NCBI RefSeq assembly: GCF_002902365.1
Contig: NZ_PPQC01000036.1
Span: forward strand, 79,548-143,547
DNA from: Staphylococcus cohnii subsp. cohnii
Lineage (GTDB): Bacteria; Bacillota; Bacilli; Staphylococcales; Staphylococcaceae
DNA length: 64,000 bases
Direction of reading: 5' to 3'
The notes beneath the pieces were generated by a model. It saw only the letters and a list, made by a program, of their open reading frames with translations. It searched no databases and was not told the origin of the DNA. Position 1 is the stretch's first letter, and each line of letters starts with the position of its first letter. This document shows positions 17,101 to 24,527 of this stretch, in pieces. The position numbers and the translations under genes were made by a program.

Positions 17101-19234
17101 CCATTATAAGGTCTTTAAAGAAATTTATAACAGGTATGGAATCGCTAAACGTACTCTTGAATAATCCACCTATGAACCCTAAAACTGGTTGGATGAATTC
17201 CCAAAATGCAAAGAAACCATTCTTAATATTATTTATCGCTTGCATAAATTGAGAACCATGTTTAGCCCAAAAATCACCAATTGTCTGTTTGATTTGTTGA
17301 CCAAACTTCATAAACGCCTGACCTATAGGTGTTAGTACAGTCATAATTCCTGACCATAATAATTTAAATCCATTAACCACACCTGTAACCATGCCATTCA
17401 CAATATTTCTAAATGTTTCAGATTTCTTATAAGCTACAACTAATGCTGTACCTAAAGCTACTACACCTGCAATGACTAATCCCCAAGGACCTAGCATGAA
17501 TGTAGCTGCGGAACCAATGCCTTTTAATGCCATTCCTAAAAGTGGTGAAGCTTTTGTAACAGTTGCCATTACTCCAGATAAGTATTTCATTACACCACCA
17601 GCTTTGGTAATACCAACCATTATTGGTCCAAGTGTAGTCATAATACTACCTAATGAGGCTGTAAATACTCCTACAATTAATGTTAATGGACCAATTGCAG
17701 CTGCTAATGCACCGAACGCTACTATTGTACCTTGTAACCAACTAGGTAAATTAGTTAATTTAGTTGCTAAACCCGCAATGACGTCTGCTGCCTTTCCTAT
17801 AAATGGTGCTACTACATCACCAATACTAATTGCTAGTGATTCAACCGCAGATTTCATTTTACGCATTGAACCACCAATACCGCCTTCCATTTCTTTAGCC
17901 ATTCGCTTAGAAGCACCTTTTGACCCATCAATGGATTTAGTAAGTTTTTTGTAATCCTTTTCTGATGCGTTAACCACTGCCAACGCACCACTCATAGATT
18001 CTTTACCAAATATAGTTGCTGCTGCAGCTGCTTGTTGGTCTTTAGATAAACCACCCATGCTACTTCTCAATTGATCCATAACATCACGCATTGGTAGCAT
18101 TTCACCGTTACTATCTGTGATAGATATACCGAGTTCATCCATCTTATCTTTCATAGCTTTAGTGGGTTTTGAAAGGTTAGTAAACATCGTACGTAATGCT
18201 GTACCAGCTTTTTCACCTTTAATACCCGCATTACTCATTAAACCTATAGCGACTGATGTATCTTCCACACTGTAACCTAATGCACCAGCTACAGGTGCTG
18301 CGTATTTAAACGCATCTCCTAAACCTTTCACATCTGTATTAGCTTTAGAACTTGTTTGTGCTAATACATCGGCAAACTTACCACTATCTTTTGCTTCCAT
18401 GCCAAAAGCTGTTAATGAATCGGTCACAATATCACTTACTTGACCTAAGTCTTCACCCGATGCTGCTGCTAAGTCCATAACACCACTTATACCAGTCATC
18501 ATTTCTTTTGAATCCCAACCGGCAAGTGCCATATAGTTGAGTGCATCTGCTGACTCACTCGCACTAAATTTAGTTTTAGCACCCATTTCCAACGCTTTAT
18601 CACGTAGTGAGTTAAACTCTTTACCAGTAGCTCCAGATGTCGCTTTAACTTTACGCATAGAATCATCGAAATCTATACTAGTCTTTGCAGCTAAACCAAA
18701 TCCAGCTACAACTGGTGCTGTGACATACATAGACATTGAACGACCAACACTTTTCATTGATTCGCCCACTTTATTTATCTTTGGACCCATTTCAGTAAAA
18801 CTCTTACCTAATCTACCGAAACTACTGTTAGATACTCTAGCAGCTGCTTGAGATTCCTTTTGAAAATTTTTAAATGAATTAGTTGTTTGTTCTAACTCAT
18901 TCTCCAAATAATTCAAAGTATCAGCTTGCTTGTTGTACTCTGTTCGTAATCTTGCAGCTTTAGCACTATTTGCGCCTTGTTCTTGCGCTGTCTTTTGGTA
19001 TTGTGCACGTAGTTCTTTAACATTATTCCTTTGTTGTTTAGTAGCACCATCTAACTCACGAATTCTATTTTTATATGAAGTCATAGACTTCTTAGAATTT
19101 CTGAAGTTGTTTCTAGATAACTTCAAGTCAGAATTCAATGTTTTAAAACTACGTCTAACACCAGCAAGTGTCGCACCAATGCCCATATCTTTCATGGATA
19201 AATCTATTTGAAGACCTTTTATTCTTTCTGCCAT
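14129..19234 (-). CDS. Tape measure protein with M23 peptidase and lytic transglycosylase domains
   Basis: A protein of 1701 residues that sets tail length and opens the cell wall during DNA entry. In order: an N-terminal coiled coil; a TP901-type tape measure core (about residues 170-460); hydrophobic segments; a block of tandem repeats of about 40 residues (WNGVKSxFNxLKxSI and variants, DNA about 16150-16850); an M23 zinc endopeptidase (HHGLDIGYPYG, IYGHLSKH, GAHLHYEMRW); and a soluble lytic transglycosylase domain (IDTESSGNEKAIGG, KGLVQVKPGTFNAY). At about 0.15 nm per residue the tail would be near 250 nm. The ATG follows AAGGAGGTGG. Confidence 0.95.
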   Translation of the reverse strand: MAERIKGLQIDLSMKDMGIGATLAGVRRSFKTLNSDLKLSRNNFRNSKKSMTSYKNRIRELDGATKQQRNNVKELRAQYQKTAQEQGANSAKAARLRTEYNKQADTLNYLENELEQTTNSFKNFQKESQAAARVSNSSFGRLGKSFTEMGPKINKVGESMKSVGRSMSMYVTAPVVAGFGLAAKTSIDFDDSMRKVKATSGATGKEFNSLRDKALEMGAKTKFSASESADALNYMALAGWDSKEMMTGISGVMDLAAASGEDLGQVSDIVTDSLTAFGMEAKDSGKFADVLAQTSSKANTDVKGLGDAFKYAAPVAGALGYSVEDTSVAIGLMSNAGIKGEKAGTALRTMFTNLSKPTKAMKDKMDELGISITDSNGEMLPMRDVMDQLRSSMGGLSKDQQAAAAATIFGKESMSGALAVVNASEKDYKKLTKSIDGSKGASKRMAKEMEGGIGGSMRKMKSAVESLAISIGDVVAPFIGKAADVIAGLATKLTNLPSWLQGTIVAFGALAAAIGPLTLIVGVFTASLGSIMTTLGPIMVGITKAGGVMKYLSGVMATVTKASPLLGMALKGIGSAATFMLGPWGLVIAGVVALGTALVVAYKKSETFRNIVNGMVTGVVNGFKLLWSGIMTVLTPIGQAFMKFGQQIKQTIGDFWAKHGSQFMQAINNIKNGFFAFWEFIQPVLGFIGGLFKSTFSDSIPVINFFKDLIMGSLVHAFNMVKNTVMIAFNAIKGIIMGVLNVVMGFVKMFIGIFTGDWKLFGEGLKQVARSFLSILKNLFQLAFAGILGIAKTIWSVIKNTIVGLAKGIWTGVKNAFTWLKNSTVSIFNSVKTFAINVWNSIRNGVVNFAKSLWNGVKSAFNWLKNGTISIFNNVRNFLYGLWKAVRNRVVSLAQSLWNGVKSKFNSLKNSITFIFNAVKFFVLKTWLSIRSKVISLAASLYNGVRSKFNSLKSSIKSIFNSVRSFLYDIWQKVRNKVVSVATSLYNGVRSKFNNLKNSIKNIIGKVKNNLYDTWDKIWNKVTGVATSLKDKVTGTFGEMRDVLGDIIGKIKGFIDDMVDKVKKGLNKLIGGVNAVGDKLGMGKEMVKPIKLSTGTESTHSQNFVSNGAISKPTMAVVNDKGPGNGSGPNGHQELIQRKNGSLHAPQGKNTLVGLDKGDKVINGRNTQSLMSSGAIPKFSRGTSDLLAGLGFKKNKKDDLFGGLENDAKKKAGGGPLDTAEKLWEAGSGAVKEGSKKAVETTLKKAGQGANFLKESMGDVMEWMDKPKKLLEKVVKDMGVNFNFLGGDSIPGKLMSGMYKKIKNGIVDLFTSWFSQQGSGDSGFLDLSHGINFGFARTAAEALAQGYPFPRAHHGLDIGYPYGTKVFSTTGGTATASKGWNGGFGNMVSVKSGTMETIYGHLSKHAFSGSKKVKPGDLLGLSGGDPSKQGREAGSSTGAHLHYEMRWGGVPKDPTSWLKENNGGGKGAGKWKSTVKQALETAGLPTGSKYVNAWLKQIDTESSGNEKAIGGTDGLADGRAKGLVQVKPGTFNAYKMKGHGNIMKGLDNLIAGMRYADAKYGNAGLSQIGKGVGYATGGIINSEGLYNLAEDGHSEVVVPLDPARANDAMKLIGYAQSKVKDKKNKRPNDMSNKYGQQSGSDNDNLLLQMIANQQKQLDTLTEIARSNKGIEEKNYFPTSREMTKMNNENMALNNATQLMRN

Positions 19235-19272
19235 TGTTCCACCTCCTTACTTACAAATTCCTAATAAAGTAA

Positions 19273-19356
19273 TTAAAAGATACAAGCAGTCAACATGCTG
19301 TCACATTTGTAATGAATAGGCGCTTCAATAAACGCATTTAACATTTGTTGTTCCAT
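19273..19356 (-). CDS. Very short ORF (27 residues) between tail chaperone and tape measure
   Basis: ATG with an excellent TAGGAGG site nine bases upstream opens a frame of 27 codons (MEQQMLNAFIEAPIHYKCD ...). It ends 38 bases before the tape measure start. I do not recognise the peptide. It may be a real microprotein or a translational coupling leader for the tape measure gene. Confidence 0.4.
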   Translation of the reverse strand: MEQQMLNAFIEAPIHYKCDSMLTACIF

Positions 19357-19375
19357 AATTCAAAACCTCCTATAT

Positions 19376-19897
19376 TTACTGTCCAAAGGCATCAAGCATA
19401 GACGACTTACGTTCCGCTTTAGCTTTCCTATTTAAATCATCGAACACCAAATAAAACGGAATATTTAACACATCGTTGTACGTCTGCTCACCGTCTTTGA
19501 CCATTTTCTTAATAGTTTTTTTCAAATTTTCTTTATGATCTTCCCAACCATTCACCGAAATGGATTGCACATTTTCATTAGACTCAACTTCATCATCTAA
19601 GTTTTGACCACTACCTATAAAAACAACTTGTTTGTATAGTTCGTGGGTACCTTCGTACGATGTTAGACCGTCAATAAGTTGTCTTTTAGAAAACTGGTTA
19701 TCGAATATACGGACAACTAGGTCTATCATTACGTGTAACTCGTCATTGTCTGGATTGCCTTTTAACGAAGCTAGAAAAGAAACACATTCATATACCAAAG
19801 AAAAAGGAATGCTTGGACGAGTTACGAATATTTCGTATCTCATCGGCACTCCTTCACTATCAAAGTTAGTAGCTAATTCTATTTTGCTGTGTTTCAT
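19376..19897 (-). CDS. Tail assembly chaperone, second (GT-like) protein
   Basis: A protein of 173 residues. Its first part repeats the pattern of the gene just upstream: FSKRQLIDGL ... HELYKQVVFIGSGQ here against FTVQELMDGL ... PELRAQIQFVSQGE there. The rest, ending NIPFYLVFDDLNRKAKAERK, is an added C-terminal domain. In many siphoviruses the two chaperone forms (gpG and gpGT) come from one gene by frameshift; here they are two paralogous genes. It chaperones the tape measure protein, encoded just downstream. Confidence 0.7.
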   Translation of the reverse strand: MKHSKIELATNFDSEGVPMRYEIFVTRPSIPFSLVYECVSFLASLKGNPDNDELHVMIDLVVRIFDNQFSKRQLIDGLTSYEGTHELYKQVVFIGSGQNLDDEVESNENVQSISVNGWEDHKENLKKTIKKMVKDGEQTYNDVLNIPFYLVFDDLNRKAKAERKSSMLDAFGQ

Positions 19898-19912
19898 TCA
19901 TATCACCTCTTA

Positions 19913-20272
19913 TTACTTTAGAAGCTGTTTCAAACGTTTTTCATTTTCTTCTGATAACTCTCCTTGGGAAACGAATTGGATTTGCGCTCTTAATTCTGGA
20001 ATTGCTTCTGGTGCATGCAATCCGTCCATTAATTCTTGTACAGTAAATTGTTTTTTATAAATATCTTCTGCAACTAACTTAAACATTTCTCTAATGCTTT
20101 CAATTCCTGAATCTTCTTCTAGTTTTTCAATTTCTTCCACTTTCTCAAATACATTCATTAACTCACTGAAAGGTAAGTGTTTAGGTGTGAAGTATACTTT
20201 AGTTTCAAATTCACCATTTTCTTTTTCACCTGTAATTAATTCGATAAAGTTTAATTTAGTTTGTTTAGCCAT
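19913..20272 (-). CDS. Tail assembly chaperone, first (G-like) protein
   Basis: A protein of 119 residues (KLNFIELITGEKENGEFETK ...), in the usual place between the major tail protein and the tape measure gene. It is rich in Glu and Lys and alpha-helical. The motif FTVQELMDGLHAPEAIPEL is shared with the next gene, which I read as its paralogue. The ATG follows AAAGGAGC. I see no obvious slippery sequence at its end, so no frameshift product is claimed. Confidence 0.7.
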   Translation of the reverse strand: MAKQTKLNFIELITGEKENGEFETKVYFTPKHLPFSELMNVFEKVEEIEKLEEDSGIESIREMFKLVAEDIYKKQFTVQELMDGLHAPEAIPELRAQIQFVSQGELSEENEKRLKQLLK

Positions 20273-20313
20273 TTATAATTGCTCCTTTGATTTTTGTATT
20301 TTTATTTGCAAAT

Positions 20314-20336
20314 AAAAAAGAGGGCATTAAGCCCTC
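20314..20336 (-). terminator. Internal terminator within the tail operon
   Basis: GAGGGC, loop TTAAT, GCCCTC, then TTTTTT on the minus strand. It lies between the major tail protein block and the tail chaperones, so it would lower transcription of everything downstream of the abundant tail tube protein. Confidence 0.8.
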
Positions 20337-20341
20337 AGTAA

Positions 20342-20539
20342 TTACTCTTCTTCTTTAACTTCTTCCACTTCTCTTATGAACGGTTTACCTATTTTGTTAT
20401 CTTTGCTAGATAACGATTCAATACGTGATTTACTAACTTTCTTATTAGATGGTTTTGGATAGTTGTCTCCAACTTCATAAAGTTTATTTTTGTCTTCACC
20501 ATCTCTAAACTTAGCTATTACTTCATACTTTTTAGCCAT
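20342..20539 (-). CDS. Small charged tail-region protein (65 residues)
   Basis: The protein starts MAKKYEVIAKFRDGEDKNKLYEVGD and ends with an acidic EVEEVKEEE. The N-terminal half resembles short beta-strand domains found beside phage tail genes. No family assigned. The ATG follows AGGAGGTAATTC. It lies between the major tail protein and the internal terminator, so it should be made at a high level. Confidence 0.65.
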   Translation of the reverse strand: MAKKYEVIAKFRDGEDKNKLYEVGDNYPKPSNKKVSKSRIESLSSKDNKIGKPFIREVEEVKEEE

Positions 20540-20557
20540 ATAGAATTACCTCCTGTC

Positions 20558-21154
20558 TTAGACTGTTGGTTCTGTTACTGCGTCTGGGTGTGCCTCGCCA
20601 AATACTTTTTCCCATATACTGTGCAACGCTGCATTTGTGCCTTTAGGGTCAAATCCTAAGAACATAGCTTTTGGCTCATCGTAACCTTCGACATCTTTCG
20701 CAATGAATGTTCCAGTAGTTGATTGACTAGAGAATTCGATTTCGTCAGATTTTGTAGACCCTTCCACTTCTGCGAATGTGAACTTACCAGATATTAAACC
20801 TACAACTTCTCGACCTTCTGCCGATGTACGTTCTAGTAAGACAGCTACATCGTTTGGTGTATCATTACCTACTGCTACGATTCCGTTTTCATCTGTTTCT
20901 AATCCAAATAAAGCTGCTCGATCTTCAAGTGCTAATGTGTGGAAACCTGATTCTAACTCCACATCACCGTTACTTACTGCTGTTTCCATTGTTCTGTTGT
21001 CACCATGTGCTTTAACAACTTCTTGTTCTTTAGAAATTGTAATTTCTTGTAACCCTTCGATGCGCTCTGGTGTTTGTACTGTTGAATCATCTTGATTTAA
21101 TACTTTGTAGTTAAAGTTATCTAAACCTGTAAAACTTGTTTTTTGTTTAGCCAT
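20558..21154 (-). CDS. Major tail (tube) protein
   Basis: A protein of 198 residues of the phi13-type major tail protein family (KTSFTGLDNFNYKVL ... DRAALFGLETDENGI ... ISGKFTFAEVEGSTKSDEIEF). It polymerises around the tape measure to form the tail tube. The ATG follows AGGAGGAATTATA and overlaps the stop of the preceding gene by one base. The strong site fits a highly expressed structural protein. Confidence 0.85.
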   Translation of the reverse strand: MAKQKTSFTGLDNFNYKVLNQDDSTVQTPERIEGLQEITISKEQEVVKAHGDNRTMETAVSNGDVELESGFHTLALEDRAALFGLETDENGIVAVGNDTPNDVAVLLERTSAEGREVVGLISGKFTFAEVEGSTKSDEIEFSSQSTTGTFIAKDVEGYDEPKAMFLGFDPKGTNAALHSIWEKVFGEAHPDAVTEPTV

Positions 21155-21576
21155 TATAATTCCTCCTGTATATTTAATTCAGAACGATAAAAGGCCCCCT
21201 CGTATCTACGAGCGGACCTGTATATTTTTAATTCTCTATCGTATTCTGGTTTTGCATTTGCGGTATTTTCCATTTTTAACTTTTCTTTCATCAACCTAGA
21301 AATGTGATAACTAAGTTCGTTCCTAACATGATAAGCTTGATAATCACTTGATTCTGGTACAAACAAATCAATCTGTACCAAATAACTTAAAGCCAAGTTA
21401 TCATTATCTGCATATGCAAGTGGTAAAGTATCGTCAATTTCACTCATGACAATGTAAGGTTTCGATGCATCAGAGGGTTCTGGGTATTCGTAGAATTTAA
21501 TTCTTTTTCCTACATGTTCTATAACTTGATTGTCGTTTATCAGCGTATTATAAATGTCCATTAGAATATCCCTCAT
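21154..21576 (-). CDS. Tail terminator / tail completion protein
   Basis: A protein of 140 residues beginning MRDILMDIYNTLINDNQVIEHVG. Length, beta-rich centre (PYIVMSEIDDTLPLAYADN) and place directly before the major tail gene match the tail terminator (gpU-like) proteins of HK97-type siphoviruses, which cap the tube and join it to the head. The assignment rests mainly on position and general pattern. Confidence 0.65.
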   Translation of the reverse strand: MRDILMDIYNTLINDNQVIEHVGKRIKFYEYPEPSDASKPYIVMSEIDDTLPLAYADNDNLALSYLVQIDLFVPESSDYQAYHVRNELSYHISRLMKEKLKMENTANAKPEYDRELKIYRSARRYEGAFYRSELNIQEEL

Positions 21577-21581
21577 CTACA

Positions 21582-21971
21582 TCACCCTTTCTCTAATTCT
21601 CTTTTAACTATTTTGAAATAGGTATCTCTACCACTTCTTAAAGCTCTATCAATCGCACCTTTACCATCTGGATTGGGGTTTTTGACAGTACCAAATTCAT
21701 TTAAATGTATAATTCGATAACGATCTTTAGGACCTTTCCAATGCACTTTTATTGTACGTACACCATTTAATGAATAAGGTTTAGATAATGTGACTTCATC
21801 AATACTGGCACCTGTATCTTTAAAGGATTGGAAGTTGCCTTGTATCTCTTTAATTATTACTTGACCACCAGCTATAAGTGCTTTATCAGTTATCTTTTTC
21901 ATTTTTTGCTTACCATATTTACGCTCTAATGCTTGTTCAATTTCTTTCAAACCTTTCAATTTAACTGTCAT
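21582..21971 (-). CDS. HK97 gp10-like tail component
   Basis: A protein of 129 residues. MTVKLKGLKEIEQALERKYG and the later KVHWKGPKDRYRIIHLNEFGT are typical of the HK97-gp10 family, which acts in head-tail joining. The ATG at 21971 follows AGGTGTCGCT and overlaps the end of the preceding gene. An in-frame GTG three codons upstream lies too close to that site. Confidence 0.75.
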   Translation of the reverse strand: MTVKLKGLKEIEQALERKYGKQKMKKITDKALIAGGQVIIKEIQGNFQSFKDTGASIDEVTLSKPYSLNGVRTIKVHWKGPKDRYRIIHLNEFGTVKNPNPDGKGAIDRALRSGRDTYFKIVKRELEKG

Positions 21972-22329
21972 TAGCGACACCTACAACTTTGATTATTTCT
22001 CTATTACTTGAATTAGGTGCAAAATCAATAACTCTGAATGTTAAATCTTGATATAGGTCATGCATCAACTCGAACGTATCGGAATGTTTAATACGGTAAT
22101 CTGAATGGGGGTTTCTAAAATTAACAGTCACTTTGCTTGTGCCTGTAACATTACTTGTTTTCTCTAAGTCTTTAGTTGAACTTTCGTAAACTTCACAAAG
22201 TGTAGTGAAAACATCCTCTGCTTTGCTGCTACCGGGTAAAGGACCTTCATTTTCAACCATACGAAAAAAAGTAACGGGAACTCTAAGGTCTCCGTTACTT
22301 ATCTCTGGTGGTTTATAACTTTTCTTCAT
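21961..22329 (-). CDS. Head closure / head-tail adaptor protein
   Basis: A protein of 122 residues (MKKSYKPPEISNGDLRVPVTF ... SDTFELMHDLYQDLTFRVIDF). The beta-barrel pattern and its position as second connector gene after the capsid match the SPP1 gp16-like head closure family. The ATG at 22329 follows GGAGGTTGATT. Confidence 0.7.
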   Translation of the reverse strand: MKKSYKPPEISNGDLRVPVTFFRMVENEGPLPGSSKAEDVFTTLCEVYESSTKDLEKTSNVTGTSKVTVNFRNPHSDYRIKHSDTFELMHDLYQDLTFRVIDFAPNSSNREIIKVVGVANDS

Positions 22330-22600
22330 AATCAACCTCCTTCATATTTTCTAAAGCGAAAGAAGTGATTTGTGATAAAAAGTTTTCGTGAAAATATTCT
22401 AATACATCGTTATAAGCATATCTTGTACGCTCATATACAAGTTCTGTACCTCTTATGTTTTCACCGACTACAAAGTCTTGGCAACGATACTTTATATCTT
22501 CGTATGATTGCTCAAGCAATGACTTGATATGTTCATCTTCAAATGTATGAAATATTTTCAATCGTCTTTTCATTTCATCTACTTGTGTTTGTGTGATCAT
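22313..22600 (-). CDS. Head-tail connector (gp6-like adaptor)
   Basis: A protein of 95 residues, all helical (MITQTQVDEMKRRLKIFHTF ... YAYNDVLEYFHENFLSQITSF), as in the HK97 gp6 / SPP1 gp15 adaptor family that binds below the portal ring. The ATG follows AAGGTGATTAA. It is the first gene after the capsid gene. Confidence 0.75.
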   Translation of the reverse strand: MITQTQVDEMKRRLKIFHTFEDEHIKSLLEQSYEDIKYRCQDFVVGENIRGTELVYERTRYAYNDVLEYFHENFLSQITSFALENMKEVDYEEKL

Positions 22601-22614
22601 TTAATCACCTTCTA

Positions 22615-23808
22615 TTAAACTTCAGGCGTTGGTTCTGGTTTAGCTGCGATATTTAGGTCATATACTAATGAAGTTTTATTATCATCAGGCATGCCGTGTG
22701 CAAATTGCTTAGCGATAAATACATCTGCATCTTCTAAAGCTAATGTTTGGTCATAAGACTTAATGTTAACTGCGCCAGTTTGAACTGCATAGTAACGACT
22801 ACCTACTACAAATAATGCTTGGTTTTCTGGTACGAACTCAGAAGCAATAACATCTACATTAAATGGTAACGAAGTGACCCAAGAACCATTAACTGTTTGC
22901 ATTGTGTTTTGAGCTTTAATATAGAATTGGTCGGCAGGGTTAACTACTAAAGTCACACCTGATGTTACATCTACTTTATGTCCATTTTCTTTAGTAGATA
23001 GTGTTGTTAATGCGCCAGCAAGTTCATTAGCAGTAGTTTGAGCGTCTGCGAATGTTAATGTACCAGTTGCCGTTTTATCTGCTGCACCTGTTACAGTTAC
23101 ACCATCAGTATCATACGTTAAGTCTTTAGTTAGACCATACGGTTGGTTAGATGCTGCGCCATTACCTAAAACAACGCCTTCTTCTAATTTAAGAGCCATT
23201 GCTTCTGCTAATTGTAAACGTACATAACGTTCAACCCATTCCGGACCAAAGTCGAGCATATCTTTCGGTACAATCGCAAATGTTGTTAATTTGTTTTGTG
23301 AGAAGCTTAATTCTTTAAAATTAGCTTGGATTTGTCCTTGAATTTTACCAAAGATTTCTCCCCAGATTGCTGCTCCACTTGGGTCTCCAACAATCATACG
23401 TGTTTTAATTCCAGCAATTTGGAAATTAATTTTAGATAGTAAAGGGCGAGCCTGTTGCATATCTTCGAATACACGTAATACTGTAGATTCAGGTAAGATA
23501 ACTTCTTCTTTGTAAGTATCTAAGTTAGCTTCATCTTCTACTAAGTTTGTGAAGAAACGATTTTCTTCTGCAGTTAATATATTATCTCCACGGTTCATAC
23601 GTACTTGTTTATCCGTAGTAGTGTTGTGGACTTCTTCACGTGCTTCTTTTAAAACTTCATTGTGTATGTTTTGAGAAAAGGCAGCCATATATTCAGCATA
23701 TTTATTTTCCACTACCTCTTGCTCTTCTTCATTACGTACTGCATTGAAATATTCATTCTTTAAATTCTCAACATCTTTGTTGATTGCATCCTTAAATTTC
23801 ATCGTCAT
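22615..23808 (-). CDS. Major capsid protein, HK97 fold
   Basis: A protein of 397 residues. The first 110 are a charged helical delta domain (scaffold) likely removed by the upstream protease. The mature part shows the HK97 capsid pattern (LPESTVLRVFEDMQQARPLL ... TFAIVPKDMLDFGPEWVERY ... VVLGNGAASNQPYGLTKDL ... ADVFIAKQFAHGMP). The ATG at 23808 follows AGGAGGAAAAAGT; a second in-frame ATG lies two codons later. Confidence 0.9.
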   Translation of the reverse strand: MTMKFKDAINKDVENLKNEYFNAVRNEEEQEVVENKYAEYMAAFSQNIHNEVLKEAREEVHNTTTDKQVRMNRGDNILTAEENRFFTNLVEDEANLDTYKEEVILPESTVLRVFEDMQQARPLLSKINFQIAGIKTRMIVGDPSGAAIWGEIFGKIQGQIQANFKELSFSQNKLTTFAIVPKDMLDFGPEWVERYVRLQLAEAMALKLEEGVVLGNGAASNQPYGLTKDLTYDTDGVTVTGAADKTATGTLTFADAQTTANELAGALTTLSTKENGHKVDVTSGVTLVVNPADQFYIKAQNTMQTVNGSWVTSLPFNVDVIASEFVPENQALFVVGSRYYAVQTGAVNIKSYDQTLALEDADVFIAKQFAHGMPDDNKTSLVYDLNIAAKPEPTPEV

Positions 23809-23819
23809 ACTTTTTCCTC

Positions 23820-24527
23820 CTATAATAACCTTTTTGTTTTAGGTTTTTTATTTATGTTTTCAAACGACTTAACTATATTTGTTAAGTTTTCAACTTGCTC
23901 TCTTAATTCAATGATTTCTGCGTTATTTTCTACTTTAGTTTCTTTAGGTGTTTCAACCTTCTCTTTTGTATCATCTGCAAAACCTTTATCTACTGCGTCT
24001 TTAGCAGTAAACCAAGTTTCCTCAGACATCATTTGAGAAATTTCTTCACGATCTAAACCAGTTTTTTCTTGGTAAATGTCCACAATGGATTCATCAATCG
24101 TTTCTAAAGCGTTTAGCGTTTTTTTAATATCGGCTTTATTACCAATAGCTAAAGTTGCAGCTTCATGTACCATGATTGAAGCACCTTTTTCCATTACAAT
24201 AGAATCAGCAGCCATAGCGATAATCGATGCAGCACTTGCAGCTAAAGCAGTAACTTCTACTGTAATGTTTGACGGGTGATTCTTAAGGTAGTTGTAAATT
24301 TCGATACCTTGGAATACATCACCACCAGGACTATTTAATCTAATAACAACATCTTTGTTCACATCGTCTAATACATCCGCAATATCTGTACTATTGATAG
24401 TTTCATCTGCAAAAATTGAAGCTTCGGCAACGGGTCCTCCTAAGGTGAGAATGACTTTATCGTCTTCTACTTCATTCTTGAACGAATATTTAGACGTTGC
24501 TTTGATTAATTCTTTCTTCGTCTTCAT
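23820..24527 (-). CDS. Prohead protease, ClpP-like (S14 family)
   Basis: A protein of 235 residues that matures the prohead by cutting the capsid delta domain. The ClpP fold is seen in VVIRLNSPGGDVFQGIEIYN, the nucleophile Ser in LAASAASIIAMAAD and the His in SIMVHEAATLAIG. The C-terminal 50 residues are a charged tail. The ATG at 24527 follows GGAGGTGAG; it lies within the portal gene (38-base overlap), giving coupled translation. Confidence 0.85.
   Translation of the reverse strand: MKTKKELIKATSKYSFKNEVEDDKVILTLGGPVAEASIFADETINSTDIADVLDDVNKDVVIRLNSPGGDVFQGIEIYNYLKNHPSNITVEVTALAASAASIIAMAADSIVMEKGASIMVHEAATLAIGNKADIKKTLNALETIDESIVDIYQEKTGLDREEISQMMSEETWFTAKDAVDKGFADDTKEKVETPKETKVENNAEIIELREQVENLTNIVKSFENINKKPKTKRLL

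Noticed and set aside
15900..17252. Long open frame of 450 codons on the plus strand opposite the tape measure gene
   Set aside because: It is the antisense of the repetitive tape measure region, has no ribosome binding site and gives a low-complexity Leu/Phe/Thr protein. The tape measure gene with known domains explains the stretch.
19897..19930. Programmed frameshift between the two tail chaperone genes
   Set aside because: The genes are separated by 15 bases with a good binding site for the second, and I see no slippery heptamer at the end of the first.
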